Of a stretch of DNA of 36,086 nt, positions 7,777-16,424 are shown in pieces; the stretch's first letter is position 1; each line of letters begins with the position of its first letter. The translations under genes were made by a program, and so were the position numbers. Source of the DNA: Clostridia bacterium (GTDB lineage: Bacteria; Bacillota; Sulfobacillia; RBS10-35; JADGHG01). The stretch lies in NCBI GenBank assembly GCA_019689585.1, contig JADGHG010000006.1, forward strand, positions 1 through 36,086, written 5' to 3'. Under the pieces are notes generated by a model. The model made no database searches. It saw only the letters and a list, made by a program, of their open reading frames with translations, and was not told the DNA's origin.

Positions 7777-8080
7777 CCGACGTCGTCCCCCCTTCCCCCG
7801 CCTGGCATGCCGAGAGCATCTCCCGCAGCACCTCGTCGGCCGGCGGCCGCCCGCGGGTGAAGTGGCCGTCGTAGCGGGCGTCGTGCCACCCGACGAGCTC
7901 GACGTGGCGCCGGTTCTTCTTCTTCGGCCGCCGCGCCGGCCGCGTGCGCCCGTCGGCGACGAGGAGGTAGCGGTCCCCCTCGTGGCCGACGACGACGTAC
8001 ATCGTCCCGCGGTCGCGCCCGGCCGTCGAGCGCACGACGCGGCCGGGCGGAGGCAGGGGCGGAGGCGCGTCCCCCGGCAT
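7763..8080 (-). CDS. KOW-domain RNA-binding protein (L14e-like)
   Basis: 105 residues from ATG 8080, which has GAGGCGGTG just upstream; the longer track ORF is a read-back into map. Residues about 13-62 form a KOW-type domain: [19 protein letters not shown], then [22 protein letters not shown]. This matches the small COG2163-type proteins encoded between map and infA in many Bacillota, presumed to bind rRNA; their exact role is not established. The C-terminal part (about 65-105) has [26 protein letters not shown] and a short polar tail, longer than I expect in the family. It overlaps infA by 14 nt and is separated from map by two bases. Confidence 0.85.
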   Translation of the reverse strand: MPGDAPPPLPPPGRVVRSTAGRDRGTMYVVVGHEGDRYLLVADGRTRPARRPKKKNRRHVELVGWHDARYDGHFTRGRPPADEVLREMLSACQAGEGGTTSDGAQ

Positions 8081-8082
8081 CG

Positions 8083-8838
8083 TCACACCGCCTCGTCGAG
8101 CGTGAGGATCTCGGGCCCGTCGGCGGTGATGGCGACCGTGTGCTCGAAGTGGGCCGACAGCGACCCGTCCTTCGTCCGCACCGTCCAACCGTCGGGGTCC
8201 GTCACCGTCTCGGGCGCCCCGGCGTTCACCATCGGCTCGATGGCGATCACCATGCCCTCTTTGAGGAGCGGCCCGCGGCCGGGCGGGCCGAAATTGGGGA
8301 CGCTCGGCTCCTCGTGCATCGCGCGGCCGACGCCGTGGCCGACGTACTCGCGCACGACCGAGAACCCGGCCTCCCGCGCCACGCGCTCGACAGCGGCGCC
8401 GATGTCCCCGACGCGGCCGCCGGGAAGCGCCTTGGCGATCCCGGCCGCGAGGCTGGCCTCGGCAGCCTCGAGGAGCCGTCGCCCGAGCTCGCCCACCTCG
8501 CCGACGGGGAAGGTGTGGGCGCGGTCGCCCACGTAGCCGTCGAGCGTCACGCCGACGTCGATGCCGAGGATGTCGCCCTCGCGCAGCCGCTCCGGCCCCG
8601 GGATGCCGTGGATGACGACGTCGTTCGGCGCGACGCAGATCGGGGCCGGGAAGCCGCGGTAGCCTTTGAAGGTCGGGTAGCCCCCGTGCCGCACGATGAA
8701 CTCCTCGGCGAAGCTCGCGAGCTCCGCGGTCGTCACGCCCGGCCGGACGCGGCGGCCAAGCTCCGCGAGGACGCGCGCCACAAGCCGCCCCGCCTGGCGC
8801 ATCCGTTCGATCTCGCGCCGCGACTTCAGGATGATCAC
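8083..8838 (-). CDS. map: Type I methionine aminopeptidase
   Basis: 251 residues, the short bacterial type without an N-terminal zinc finger. It removes the initiator Met from nascent proteins. The dinuclear metal ligands are all present: D94 (GIDVG), D105 (VGDRAHTF), H168 (GHGVG), E201 (AIEPM) and E232 (FEHT); H78 (VIHGIP) is the substrate-site His. GDRAHTF replaces the commoner GDAART-type sequence after the second Asp. GTG 8838 overlaps the adk stop as GTGA. secY-adk-map-KOW-infA is the usual order in this phylum. Confidence 0.98.
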   Translation of the reverse strand: MIILKSRREIERMRQAGRLVARVLAELGRRVRPGVTTAELASFAEEFIVRHGGYPTFKGYRGFPAPICVAPNDVVIHGIPGPERLREGDILGIDVGVTLDGYVGDRAHTFPVGEVGELGRRLLEAAEASLAAGIAKALPGGRVGDIGAAVERVAREAGFSVVREYVGHGVGRAMHEEPSVPNFGPPGRGPLLKEGMVIAIEPMVNAGAPETVTDPDGWTVRTKDGSLSAHFEHTVAITADGPEILTLDEAV

Positions 8839-9494
8839 GCGCCCTCGACCCCCGCCGCCGAAAGGAGCGCGCGCGTCACGTCCTCCGGCCGGCCGCTAGC
8901 CGGGACGCTCCGCAGAAGGCCCCGCCGGGCGTAGAAGTCGCGGAGCGGCAGCGTGTCGCGGCGGTACACCTCGAGGCGGCGCCGGACCGTCTCCTCGCGG
9001 TCGTCGTCGCGCTGGACGAGCCGGCCCCCGCAGGCGTCGCACACGCCGGGGCGCGCCGGCGGGTCGAACTCGACGTGGTAGTTCCGGCCGCAGGCTTCGC
9101 ACACCCGCCGGCCCGAGAGCCGGCGCACGACCTCGTCGTCCGGCACGGCGAGCTCGAGGACGGCCGTGAGCGGCCGGCCGAGCTCGGAAAGGAGCCGGTC
9201 GAGCGCCTCCGCCTGGGGGCGCGTGCGCGGAAAGCCGTCGAGGATGAAGCCGCCCGCCGCGTCCTCTTGCGAGAGCCGTTCCCGCACGAGCCCGACCGTG
9301 ACGTCGTCGGGCACGAGCTCGCCCCGGTCCATGAAGGACTTGGCGAGGCGGCCGAGCGGCGTCGCCTCGCGCACGGCCTGGCGGAACATGTCCCCCGTCG
9401 CCACGTGCAGGGCCCCCGTCGCGCGGGCGAGCCGCTCGGCCTGCGTGCCCTTGCCCGCCCCCGGCGGCCCGAGGAGCACGACGCGGACGGTCAT
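8835..9494 (-). CDS. adk: Adenylate kinase, zinc-containing LID type
   Basis: 219 residues. It catalyses ATP + AMP = 2 ADP in the cytoplasm. The P-loop is GPPGAGKGTQ (9-18), the AMP-binding segment ATGDMFR (about 32-38), and GFPRT lies at about 87-91. The LID domain carries four Cys (C132, C135, C152, C155) of the structural zinc form common in Gram-positive and thermophilic bacteria. The ATG shares one base with the secY stop (TGATG). Its place between secY and map is conserved in Bacillota. Confidence 0.98.
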   Translation of the reverse strand: MTVRVVLLGPPGAGKGTQAERLARATGALHVATGDMFRQAVREATPLGRLAKSFMDRGELVPDDVTVGLVRERLSQEDAAGGFILDGFPRTRPQAEALDRLLSELGRPLTAVLELAVPDDEVVRRLSGRRVCEACGRNYHVEFDPPARPGVCDACGGRLVQRDDDREETVRRRLEVYRRDTLPLRDFYARRGLLRSVPASGRPEDVTRALLSAAGVEGA

Positions 9495-10774
9495 CAGCGC
9501 AGGAACCCCTGGTACTGGCGCATGAGGAGCTGCGACTCGATCTGCATCATCGTCTCGAGCGAGACGCCGACGACGATGAGGAGCGCCGTACCGCCGAAGT
9601 AGATGTTCGGGATGCTGGTGATGCCCGGCACGACGGCGGGCAGCACGGAGACGAGGCCGAGGAAGACGGCGCCGACGACCGTCACGCGGACGAGCACGCG
9701 CTCGAGGTACTCGGTCGTCGGCCGGCCCGGCCGGATGCCGGGGATGAAGCCGCCGTACTTGCGGATGTTCTCGCTCACGTCCTGCGGGTTGAAGACGATC
9801 GCGGTGTAGAAGAACGTGAAGGCGACGATCAGCCAGAAGTAGACGAACTCGTACCAGAAGCCGCCGAAGCGGAAGAAGTTCATGAGCGTCTGGACCCAGT
9901 GCCAGGTGAAGAACGAGCCGAACGTCTGCGGGAGCGCGAGGAGGCTAGCTGCGAAGATCACCGGGATCACGCCAGCCGTGTTGACGCGGATCGGGATGTG
10001 CGTCGCGCGGCCGCCGTACACGCGGCGGCCGACGACGCGCTTCGCGTACTGGACGGGGATGCGCCGCTGGCCCTGCTGCACGACGATGACGCCGGCGATG
10101 ACGGCGAGGCCCACGATCACGAGGATGACGAGGCTCACGACGCTCACGACCCCGCCCGTCAGGTACTCGACGAGCGTCCCCGCGCCCGAGGGGAGCCGCG
10201 AGACGATGCCGGCGAAGACGAGGAGGCTGATGCCGTTCCCGATGCCGTGCTCGGTGATCTGCTCGCCGACCCACATGAGGAAGGTCGTGCCGGCCGTGAG
10301 CGCCACGACGATCACGATGTCCGAGAGAAGCCCCGGTCGCAGGACCGCGCCCGGCCGCGAGCGCTCGATGAGGAAGATCGTCCCCACGGCCTGCAGGGCC
10401 CCGAGGACGACCGTGAGGTAGCGCGTCCACTCGGTGATGCGCCGCCGGCCTTCCTCGCCCTCCTTCGCCCACTGCTCGACGCGCGGGATGGCGATCGTCA
10501 TGAGCTGCATGATGATCGAGGCGTTGATGTAGGGCATGATGCTCATCGCGAAGATGCTGAAGTAGCGGAGCGCGCCCCCCGAGAAGATGTCGAGCAGCCC
10601 GAAGATCGTCCCGCTCCGGATGAGGTCGGAGATGACGTGCGGGTCGAGGCCCGGGACCGGGATGTGCACGCCGATGCGGTAGACGAGGAACATCCCGAGC
10701 GTGAAGAGGATCCGCCGGCGCAGGTCGGCGAGCTTGAAGGCGTGGCCGACAGCGGCGAGCATCGCGGTCGCCAC
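9494..10774 (-). CDS. secY: Preprotein translocase subunit SecY
   Basis: 426 residues with about ten transmembrane segments. It forms the protein-conducting channel with SecE and SecG. The N terminus HAFKLADLRRRILFTLGM is typical, followed by the plug-region sequence FSGGALRYFSIFAMSIMPYINASIIMQL (quoted in part) and the cytoplasmic QQGQRRIPVQYAKR loop that contacts SecA and the ribosome. The start GTG 10774 has GAGGTG five bases upstream and shares a base with the rplO stop (TAGTG); ATG 10762 is possible but less well placed. SecE is encoded at 35410-35595; secG is not in the window. Confidence 0.98.
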   Translation of the reverse strand: MATAMLAAVGHAFKLADLRRRILFTLGMFLVYRIGVHIPVPGLDPHVISDLIRSGTIFGLLDIFSGGALRYFSIFAMSIMPYINASIIMQLMTIAIPRVEQWAKEGEEGRRRITEWTRYLTVVLGALQAVGTIFLIERSRPGAVLRPGLLSDIVIVVALTAGTTFLMWVGEQITEHGIGNGISLLVFAGIVSRLPSGAGTLVEYLTGGVVSVVSLVILVIVGLAVIAGVIVVQQGQRRIPVQYAKRVVGRRVYGGRATHIPIRVNTAGVIPVIFAASLLALPQTFGSFFTWHWVQTLMNFFRFGGFWYEFVYFWLIVAFTFFYTAIVFNPQDVSENIRKYGGFIPGIRPGRPTTEYLERVLVRVTVVGAVFLGLVSVLPAVVPGITSIPNIYFGGTALLIVVGVSLETMMQIESQLLMRQYQGFLR

Positions 10775-11220
10775 TACAGCACCTCGACCTCGCCGCCCGC
10801 CTGCCGGATCTTCTCCTCGGCCGACTTCGAGAAGCGGTGCGCCTCGACCGTGAGGCGCCGCGCGAGCTCCCCCTCGCCCAACACCTTCACGCCGTCCCAG
10901 AGGCGCGTCACGAGGCCGGCCCGGCGCAGCGCCTCCGGGTCGACGCGCGCGCCGTCCTCGAAGCAGTTGAGGTCCTTGACGTTGACGGTCGCGAAGCGCA
11001 GCGCGAAGCGCTTGCGGTTGAAGCCGCGCATGGGCACCCGCCCGACGAGCGGCGTCTGGCCGCCCTCGAAGGCCGGGCCCTTCGCGCCGCCCGAGCGCGC
11101 CTTCTGGCCCTTCGTGCCGCGGCCCGCAGTCTTGCCGTGGCCCGAGCCGACGCCGCGGCCGACGCGCTTCCGGCGCTTTTGGCGCAGTCCTTCCGTCAGA
11201 TCGGCGAGCCGCTCCGCCAT
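10774..11220 (-). CDS. rplO: 50S ribosomal protein uL15 (L15)
   Basis: 148 residues from ATG 11220, which shares one base with the rpsE stop (TGATG). uL15 is a late-assembling 50S protein with a long basic N-terminal arm. Family marks are [40 protein letters not shown] and a C-terminal globular domain ending QAGGEVEVL. The usual short Pro/Gly segment before the KRVGRG motif is replaced by GLRQKRR. The gene directly follows rpsE, where rpmD (uL30) would normally intervene. Confidence 0.98.
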   Translation of the reverse strand: MAERLADLTEGLRQKRRKRVGRGVGSGHGKTAGRGTKGQKARSGGAKGPAFEGGQTPLVGRVPMRGFNRKRFALRFATVNVKDLNCFEDGARVDPEALRRAGLVTRLWDGVKVLGEGELARRLTVEAHRFSKSAEEKIRQAGGEVEVL

Positions 11221-11729
11221 CAGCCCGTCAGCTCCTCGAGGGGCCGGCCGCGCAGCCGCGCCACGTCCTCCGGCCGCTTGAGCCGGGCGAGCGCTTCGTG
11301 GGCCGCCCACACGACGTTGATCTGGTTCGAGGTGCCGAGCGACTTCGACAGCACGTCGCGGATGCCGGCCAGCTCGACGACGGCGCGCACAGCGCCCCCT
11401 GCGATCACGCCCGTGCCCGGGGCCGCCGGCTTCAGGAGGACGCGCGCCGCCCCGTAGCGCACCTCCACCTGGTGCGGGATCGTCGTGCCGTCGAGCGGCA
11501 CCTCGATCAGGTTCTTCTTCGCCTCGGCGATGCCTTTGCGGATCGCGTCGGGGATCTCCTGGGCCTTGCCGAGCCCGGCCCCGACGTGACCGCGCCGGTC
11601 GCCGACGACGACAAGCGCCGTGAAGCTGAAGCGCCGGCCGCCCTGGTACACCTTGGCCACCCGGTTGATGGCGACGACCTTCTCCTCGAGCTCCCCGAGC
11701 TCGTCCGGGTTCACGCGGTCCCTGGGCAC
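11220..11729 (-). CDS. rpsE: 30S ribosomal protein uS5 (S5)
   Basis: 169 residues, normal length. uS5 helps form the mRNA entry channel and affects decoding accuracy. The double-stranded-RNA-binding-like N-terminal domain starts at about residue 11 ([23 protein letters not shown], partial) and continues [20 protein letters not shown]. The C-terminal domain has [25 protein letters not shown]. The start is GTG 11729, with a GGAGGGGAG region upstream. It lies 16 nt after rplR. Confidence 0.98.
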   Translation of the reverse strand: MPRDRVNPDELGELEEKVVAINRVAKVYQGGRRFSFTALVVVGDRRGHVGAGLGKAQEIPDAIRKGIAEAKKNLIEVPLDGTTIPHQVEVRYGAARVLLKPAAPGTGVIAGGAVRAVVELAGIRDVLSKSLGTSNQINVVWAAHEALARLKRPEDVARLRGRPLEELTG

Positions 11730-11745
11730 GGTCCCACTCCCCTCC

Positions 11746-12108
11746 TCAGAACTCGAGCCCCGCCTGGCGCGCGGCGTCGGCGAGCGCCTTCACGCGGCCG
11801 TGGTAGAGGTAGCCGCCGCGGTCGAACACGACCTTCCGGATCCCGGCCGCGAGGGCGCGCCTGGCCACGAGCTCGCCGACGGCGCGCGCCCCCTCCTGGG
11901 TCGAGCCCTTCGCGCGCCCCCGGAGCTCCGGCTCCAAAGACGACGCCGCGGCCAGCGTGTGGCCCCGCTCGTCGTCGATCACCTGCGCGTAGATGTGCCG
12001 CTCCGAGCGGAACACCGAGAGCCTCGGCCGCTCGGCCGTGCCGAACACGCGCCGCCGCACGCGGCGGTGGCGCCGCATCCGCCCCTCGGCCCGGGTCCGC
12101 GTCGTCAT
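11746..12108 (-). CDS. rplR: 50S ribosomal protein uL18 (L18)
   Basis: 120 residues, normal length. uL18 binds 5S rRNA in the central protuberance with uL5. Visible marks are the Arg-rich N-terminal arm ([13 protein letters not shown]), [20 protein letters not shown], and the C-terminal [26 protein letters not shown]. The start is ATG 12108, after GGTGGAAGG. It is embedded in the spc operon between rplF and rpsE. Confidence 0.98.
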   Translation of the reverse strand: MTTRTRAEGRMRRHRRVRRRVFGTAERPRLSVFRSERHIYAQVIDDERGHTLAAASSLEPELRGRAKGSTQEGARAVGELVARRALAAGIRKVVFDRGGYLYHGRVKALADAARQAGLEF

Positions 12109-12124
12109 CGGCCTTCCACCGTCC

Positions 12125-12661
12125 TCACTTGCCCGTCTTGCCCACCTTGCGCCGCACGCGCTCGCCCTGGTAGCGGATGCCCTTGCCGAGGTAGGGCTCG
12201 GGCTTGCGCACGCTGCGGATGCGCGCCGCCAGCTGGCCGACGGCCTCCTTGTCGGCGCCCTTCACGACGACCGTGTTCGGGGACGGCACCTCGACCGTCA
12301 CGCCGGGCGGCGGCTCGATCTCGACCGGGTGGGAGTACCCGACGACGAGCACGAGCTTCGCGCCCGAGAGCTGGGCCCGGTAGCCCGTGCCGACGATCTC
12401 GAGCGTCTTCTCGAAGCCGGCCGTGACGCCGGTCACCATGTTGGCGATGAGCGTGCGCACGAGGCCGTGCAGCGCCCGGTTGCGCCGCTCGTCGTCGGGG
12501 CGTGTCACGCGCAGGAGGCCGTCCTCGCGCACGACCTCGATCGGCTCGGGCACCTCGCGCGCGAGCTCGCCCCGCGGGCCGCGCACGCGCACGCGCCGGC
12601 CCTCGATCTCGACCGTCACGCCCTCGGGGATGGGGATCGGGCGCCTGCCTACCCGCGACAC
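12125..12661 (-). CDS. rplF: 50S ribosomal protein uL6 (L6)
   Basis: 178 residues, normal length, two similar alpha/beta domains. uL6 lies near the factor-binding site close to the sarcin-ricin loop. The N terminus [15 protein letters not shown] and the C-terminal [25 protein letters not shown] are diagnostic. The start is GTG 12661, preceded by GAGGAGG with 7-nt spacing. It lies between rpsH and rplR. Confidence 0.98.
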   Translation of the reverse strand: MSRVGRRPIPIPEGVTVEIEGRRVRVRGPRGELAREVPEPIEVVREDGLLRVTRPDDERRNRALHGLVRTLIANMVTGVTAGFEKTLEIVGTGYRAQLSGAKLVLVVGYSHPVEIEPPPGVTVEVPSPNTVVVKGADKEAVGQLAARIRSVRKPEPYLGKGIRYQGERVRRKVGKTGK

Positions 12662-12724
12662 GCTACCGCCTCCTCTCCGGCGCCCGGCCGGGCCGCCCCT
12701 GCGGGCCCCGGGCGCCCTGCGCGC

Positions 12725-13120
12725 TCACCAGATGTAGCACAATACCTCGCCGCCGACACCCTCGCGCCGGGCCTGGCGGTCGGTCATGATGCCGCGCGAG
12801 GTCGAGAGCACGGCCACGCCCAGCCCGCCGAGGACGCGCGGGATCTCGCCCTTCTTCGCGTACACCCGGAGGCCCGGCTTCGAGATGCGCCGCAGGCCCG
12901 AGATCACCCGGTCCTTGTCGCTGTACCGAAGGCGGATGCGGATCGTGCCCTGCTTGGAGTCGGGGATCCACTGGTACGACTCGATGAACCCCTCCTCCTT
13001 CAGGATCTGCGCGATCGCCCGCTTGACCTTCGACCCCGGGATGTCGACCGTCGTCCGCCGCACCGTGTTGGCGTTGCGGATGCGGGTCAACATGTCGGCG
13101 ATCGGATCCGTCATGCTCAT
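12725..13120 (-). CDS. rpsH: 30S ribosomal protein uS8 (S8)
   Basis: 131 residues, normal length. uS8 binds 16S helix 21 and, in E. coli, represses the spc operon by binding mRNA; no copy of that site was recognised here. Marks are [30 protein letters not shown] and the C-terminal [20 protein letters not shown] plus VLCYIW. The start is ATG 13120, with GGGAGGGG about 8 nt upstream; ATG 13114 (MTDPIAD) is an alternative two codons in. Confidence 0.98.
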   Translation of the reverse strand: MSMTDPIADMLTRIRNANTVRRTTVDIPGSKVKRAIAQILKEEGFIESYQWIPDSKQGTIRIRLRYSDKDRVISGLRRISKPGLRVYAKKGEIPRVLGGLGVAVLSTSRGIMTDRQARREGVGGEVLCYIW

Positions 13121-13154
13121 GCGCGTCCCCCCTCCCTCGCGGACGTCCGTCCCC

Positions 13155-13340
13155 TCACCAGCTGGCCTTCTTCACGCCGGGCAAGAGGCCTTGGTGCGCC
13201 AGCGTCCGGAAGCAGTGCCGGCAGAGGCCGAACCGGCGCATGTACGCGCGCGGCCGGCCGCAGCGGCGGCAGCGGTTGCGCTGGCGCACCCGGAAGCGCG
13301 GGGTGCGGAGGGCCTTCTGCTTCTGGGATTCCGCCGCCAT
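13155..13340 (-). CDS. rpsN: 30S ribosomal protein uS14, zinc-binding type Z
   Basis: 61 residues, the short zinc-binding form (sometimes called rpsZ) typical of Gram-positive bacteria and thermophiles. The four ligands are C24, C27, C40 and C43 in CRRCGRP and GLCRHCFR. The C terminus [10 protein letters not shown] is conserved. uS14 is a 30S head protein that contacts 16S rRNA near the decoding site. ATG 13340 has a strong AAGGAGG Shine-Dalgarno. No zinc-independent 89-100 residue paralogue is in this window. Confidence 0.98.
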   Translation of the reverse strand: MAAESQKQKALRTPRFRVRQRNRCRRCGRPRAYMRRFGLCRHCFRTLAHQGLLPGVKKASW

Positions 13341-13352
13341 GCGATCGCCTCC

Positions 13353-13916
13353 TTACGCGCTGCGACGGCCCTCGCCGACCTCGGCGAAGGGCGCGCCGAG
13401 AAGGCGCAAGAGCTCGCGCGCCTCCTCGTCCGTGCGGGCCGTCGTCACGATCGTCACGTCCATGCCCCGGATCTTCTCGACCCGGTCGTAGTCGACCTCG
13501 GGGAAGATGAGCTGCTCGCGCAGCCCGAGGCTGTAGTTGCCGCGCCCGTCGAAGCTGTCGGGGTCGAGGCCGCGGAAGTCGCGCACGCGCGGAAGCGCCA
13601 CGAAGAAGAGCTTCTCGAGGAAGTCCCACATCCTCTGGCGCCTAAGCGTCACCTTGACCCCGATCGCCATGCCCGTGCGCACCTTGAAGGCGGCGATCGA
13701 CTTCTTGGCGCGGGTCACGACCGGCCGCTGGCCCGTGATGTCGGCGAGCTCGCGCACCGCGGCGTCGATGAGCCGCGGGTTCTGGATCGCGTCGCCCACG
13801 CCCATGTTGACGACGACCTTCACAAGGCGCGGGACCTCGAGCGGGTTCCGGTACTGGAACCTCCGCATGAGCTCCGGCACGACCCGCGTGCGGTACCTGT
13901 CCTCGAGCTCAGCCAT
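13353..13916 (-). CDS. rplE: 50S ribosomal protein uL5 (L5)
   Basis: 187 residues, normal length. uL5 binds 5S rRNA and forms a bridge to the 30S head. Marks are [42 protein letters not shown], and [22 protein letters not shown] near the C terminus. The start is ATG 13916, after GGAGG. It ends 12 nt before the rpsN start. Confidence 0.98.
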   Translation of the reverse strand: MAELEDRYRTRVVPELMRRFQYRNPLEVPRLVKVVVNMGVGDAIQNPRLIDAAVRELADITGQRPVVTRAKKSIAAFKVRTGMAIGVKVTLRRQRMWDFLEKLFFVALPRVRDFRGLDPDSFDGRGNYSLGLREQLIFPEVDYDRVEKIRGMDVTIVTTARTDEEARELLRLLGAPFAEVGEGRRSA

Positions 13917-13928
13917 CCCGCCGCCTCC

Positions 13929-14291
13929 TCACAGCGCTTCCCCGCAGCGCCGGCAGCGCCGCACCCGCGTGCCGTCCTCGAGGACGGCCGTGCCGACGCG
14001 CGTCGGCTCGTGGCAGTTGCGGCAGACGACCATGACGTTCGAGCGGTCGATCGGCGCCTCTTTCTCGACGATGCCGCCCTGCAGGACCTTGGGCGGGTTC
14101 GGCCGCGTGTGGCGCCGCACGACGTTCACGCCCTCGACCACGACCCGGCCGGTGCGCGGCTCGACGCGCAGGACGCGCCCCCGCTTGCCGCGGTCCTTAC
14201 CCGAGATGACGACGACCGTGTCGCCCTTGCGGACGGAGAGCGGCTTCGCCTTCGGCCGCGGCCGGCTGGGACCGATCCGTCTGAGCGCCAT
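13929..14291 (-). CDS. rplX: 50S ribosomal protein uL24 (L24) with CxxC pairs
   Basis: 120 residues. uL24 is an assembly-initiator protein near the tunnel exit. The KOW motif is at about residues 20-52 ([21 protein letters not shown]). The second half carries two CxxC pairs (C90/C93 in CRNCHEP and C113/C116 in [10 protein letters not shown]), which probably bind zinc as in many bacterial uL24 proteins. The start is ATG 14291. It follows rplN closely and precedes rplE. Confidence 0.98.
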   Translation of the reverse strand: MALRRIGPSRPRPKAKPLSVRKGDTVVVISGKDRGKRGRVLRVEPRTGRVVVEGVNVVRRHTRPNPPKVLQGGIVEKEAPIDRSNVMVVCRNCHEPTRVGTAVLEDGTRVRRCRRCGEAL

Positions 14292-14309
14292 CGCCCGACC
14301 CGCCTCCCC

Positions 14310-14678
14310 TCACAGGACCTCGGGCGCGAGGGAGACGATGCGCGCGAATTCCTTCTCGCGCAGCTCCCGCGCGATCGGCCCGAAGATGCGCGTGCCCCGC
14401 GGCTCCTTGTCGTCGCGCAGGATCACGCCCGCGTTCTCGTCGAAACGGATGCGCGAGCCGTCGGGCCGGCGCAGCCCCTGGCGCGAACGGACGATGACGG
14501 CGCGCACGACCTCGCCCTTCTTGACCATCCCGCCCGGCTGGGCCTCCTTGACCGACGCCACGACGACGTCGCCGATGTTCGCGTACCGCCGGTTCGAGCC
14601 GCCGAGCACGCGGATGACCATGAGCTCCTTGGCGCCGGTGTTGTCGGCCACGGTGAGCCGCGTCTGCATCTGGATCAC
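14310..14678 (-). CDS. rplN: 50S ribosomal protein uL14 (L14)
   Basis: 122 residues, exactly the usual length. uL14 contacts 16S helix 14 and is the binding site of silencing factor RsfS. Conserved segments are [47 protein letters not shown]-type [12 protein letters not shown], and [19 protein letters not shown] at the end. The start is GTG 14678 (GTG ATC CAG). It lies 12 nt after rpsQ. Confidence 0.98.
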   Translation of the reverse strand: MIQMQTRLTVADNTGAKELMVIRVLGGSNRRYANIGDVVVASVKEAQPGGMVKKGEVVRAVIVRSRQGLRRPDGSRIRFDENAGVILRDDKEPRGTRIFGPIARELREKEFARIVSLAPEVL

Positions 14679-14690
14679 CGGAGGCCCCCC

Positions 14691-14960
14691 TCACTCGGCC
14701 CGCGCGAGGATCTCGGCCACGCGCCAGCGCTTCTCCTTCGAGAGCGGCCGGGTCTCGACGATGCGGACGCGGTCGCCGACGCGACAGGCGTTCGCCTCGT
14801 CGTGGGCCTTGTAGCGCTTCGTCCGGCGCACGCGGCGGCCGTAGAGCGGGTGCGCGACGCGGCGCTCCACGGCCACGACGACCGTCTTCTCCATGCGGTC
14901 GCTCACGACTGTCCCCACGAGCTCCTTGCGCTTACCGCGCCCCGCGCCTTGCGCCGCCAC
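14691..14960 (-). CDS. rpsQ: 30S ribosomal protein uS17 (S17)
   Basis: 89 residues with the chosen start, OB fold. uS17 binds the lower body of 16S rRNA. Marks are [42 protein letters not shown] and [15 protein letters not shown]. The ORF track starts at GTG 14969, but that codon is part of the AAGGAGGTG Shine-Dalgarno. GTG 14960 lies six bases after it and is preferred. The start is overlapped by the last 29 nt of the extended rpmC gene. Confidence 0.97.
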   Translation of the reverse strand: MAAQGAGRGKRKELVGTVVSDRMEKTVVVAVERRVAHPLYGRRVRRTKRYKAHDEANACRVGDRVRIVETRPLSKEKRWRVAEILARAE

Positions 14961-15267
14961 GCCGCCCACCTCCTTCGCTGCGACCGCCCGACCCTACGCC
15001 CCTCGCCCGCCTCCGCGCCCCTCGTTCGCCCGCGGCCGTCCCAGGCCCGGGCGGGGCGGGCTCGCCGCCCTGGGCCCGCTCGAGCTCGCGCAGCCTCTGG
15101 ATCGTGAGCACGCGGGCCACGTCGCGGCGCACCTCGCGAAGGCGCATCGGGTTGTCCAGCTGGCCCGTCGCCTTCTGGAACCTCAGGTTGAAGAGCTCCT
15201 GCTTCAGATCGCGCACGCGGCGCGCGAGCTCCTCGTCGGTGAGCTCCGCCACCTCACGCGCCTTCAT
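14932..15267 (-). CDS. rpmC: 50S ribosomal protein uL29 (L29) with Gly/Arg-rich tail
   Basis: 111 residues from ATG 15267. Residues 1-65 are a normal uL29 ([38 protein letters not shown], then [15 protein letters not shown]). uL29 sits at the tunnel exit next to uL23, where SRP and trigger factor dock. Residues about 66-111 are an extra low-complexity tail of Pro/Gly, then Arg/Gly, ending [10 protein letters not shown]. The frame stays open through what would normally be intergenic DNA and ends 29 nt inside rpsQ. The start overlaps rplP by 14 nt; GTG 15279 is an alternative. The tail may be real or may reflect loss of a stop in high-GC sequence. Confidence 0.93.
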   Translation of the reverse strand: MKAREVAELTDEELARRVRDLKQELFNLRFQKATGQLDNPMRLREVRRDVARVLTIQRLRELERAQGGEPAPPGPGTAAGERGARRRARGVGSGGRSEGGGRRGGARRGAR

Positions 15268-15688
15268 GCGCCTCACCACCCGACTCGCGCTTGACGAAGC
15301 GGGTCTTGACGGGCAGCTTGTGGCTCGCGAGCCGCATGGCCTCGCGGGCGACGTCCTCGGGCACGCCCGAGAGCTCGAACAGCACCCGCCCCGGCTTCAC
15401 GACCGCCACCCAGTGGTCGGGCGAGCCCTTGCCGCTGCCCATGCGCGTCTCGGCCGGCTTCTTCGTCACCGGCTTGTCGGGGAAGATCTTGATCCAGACC
15501 TTGCCCCCGCGGCGGATGTGGCGCGTGAGGGCGACGCGCGCCGCCTCGATCTGGCGGTCGGTGATCCACTCTGGCTCGAGGGCGACGAGCCCGTACTCGC
15601 CGTACGCGAGCTGCGAGCCGCGGTAGGCGACGCCGCGCCGCCGCCCGCGGTGGTGCTTCCGCCACTTGGTGCGCTTGGGCATCAGCAT
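15254..15688 (-). CDS. rplP: 50S ribosomal protein uL16 (L16)
   Basis: 144 residues, normal length. uL16 helps shape the A-site tRNA elbow contact and the peptidyl transferase centre. Diagnostic sequences are [54 protein letters not shown] and [23 protein letters not shown]. The start is ATG 15688 (the MLMPKR form). A short Gly/Glu/His tail (SGGEAHEGA) overlaps the rpmC start. Confidence 0.98.
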   Translation of the reverse strand: MLMPKRTKWRKHHRGRRRGVAYRGSQLAYGEYGLVALEPEWITDRQIEAARVALTRHIRRGGKVWIKIFPDKPVTKKPAETRMGSGKGSPDHWVAVVKPGRVLFELSGVPEDVAREAMRLASHKLPVKTRFVKRESGGEAHEGA

Positions 15689-15691
15689 GGC

Positions 15692-16423
15692 CTACGCCCC
15701 CTCCTCCACCGCGGCCGGCTGCGCCTCGAGGGCGGCCGCCTCCTCGCGCTGGGCGGCCTCGACCGCCTCGGGCTCGCCGGCTTCCTCGCCGGCCCGCCGC
15801 GTCGGCACGTCGCCCCGGTAGATCCAGACCTTGACGCCGATGCGGCCGTACGTCGTCGAGGCCTCGGCGAAGCCGTAGTCGATGTCGGCCCGGAGCGTGT
15901 GGAGCGGGACCGAGCCTTCGGCCGTCCACTCGGTCCGGCTCATCTCGGCGCCCCCCAGCCGGCCCGAGACCATGATCTTGACGCCCTTCGCGCGGCTGCG
16001 CATGCACCTTTGCGCCGCCTGCTTCATCGCGCGCCGGAAGGCGACGCGCCGCTCGAGCTGCAGGGCCACTCCCTCGGCGACGAGCTGCGCGTCGAGCTCG
16101 GGGTTCTTGATCTCGGCGATGTCGACGTGGACCTGCTTGCCCGTCATCTCGGACAGCTGGCGCTGCAGGTTCTCGACTTCCGCCCCGCCGCGGCCGATGA
16201 CCATGCCGGGCTTGGCCGTGTGGATCGTCACCTTGACCCGGTTCAGGTAGCGCTCGATCTCGACCTGGGACACGCCCGCGTCCTTGAAGTGGCTCTTCAC
16301 GTAGGACCGGATGGCGAGGTCCTCCTGGAGGAGGTCGGCGTAGCCGCGCCGTGCGAACCAGCGGGCGTCCCAGTCCCGGATGATCCCGATGCGAAGGCCC
16401 TTCGGGTGAATCTTCTGGCCCAT
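15692..16423 (-). CDS. rpsC: 30S ribosomal protein uS3 (S3) with acidic tail
   Basis: 243 residues. uS3 lines the mRNA entry tunnel and has helicase activity with uS4 and uS5. The N terminus [23 protein letters not shown] is canonical. A KH domain occupies about residues 45-110 with its GxxG loop in [10 protein letters not shown]. The C-terminal domain has [13 protein letters not shown] and [13 protein letters not shown]. The last ~30 residues are an Ala/Glu-rich acidic extension (about 211-243). ATG 16423 is one base past the rplV stop. Confidence 0.98.
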   Translation of the reverse strand: MGQKIHPKGLRIGIIRDWDARWFARRGYADLLQEDLAIRSYVKSHFKDAGVSQVEIERYLNRVKVTIHTAKPGMVIGRGGAEVENLQRQLSEMTGKQVHVDIAEIKNPELDAQLVAEGVALQLERRVAFRRAMKQAAQRCMRSRAKGVKIMVSGRLGGAEMSRTEWTAEGSVPLHTLRADIDYGFAEASTTYGRIGVKVWIYRGDVPTRRAGEEAGEPEAVEAAQREEAAALEAQPAAVEEGA

Positions 16424-16424
16424 G

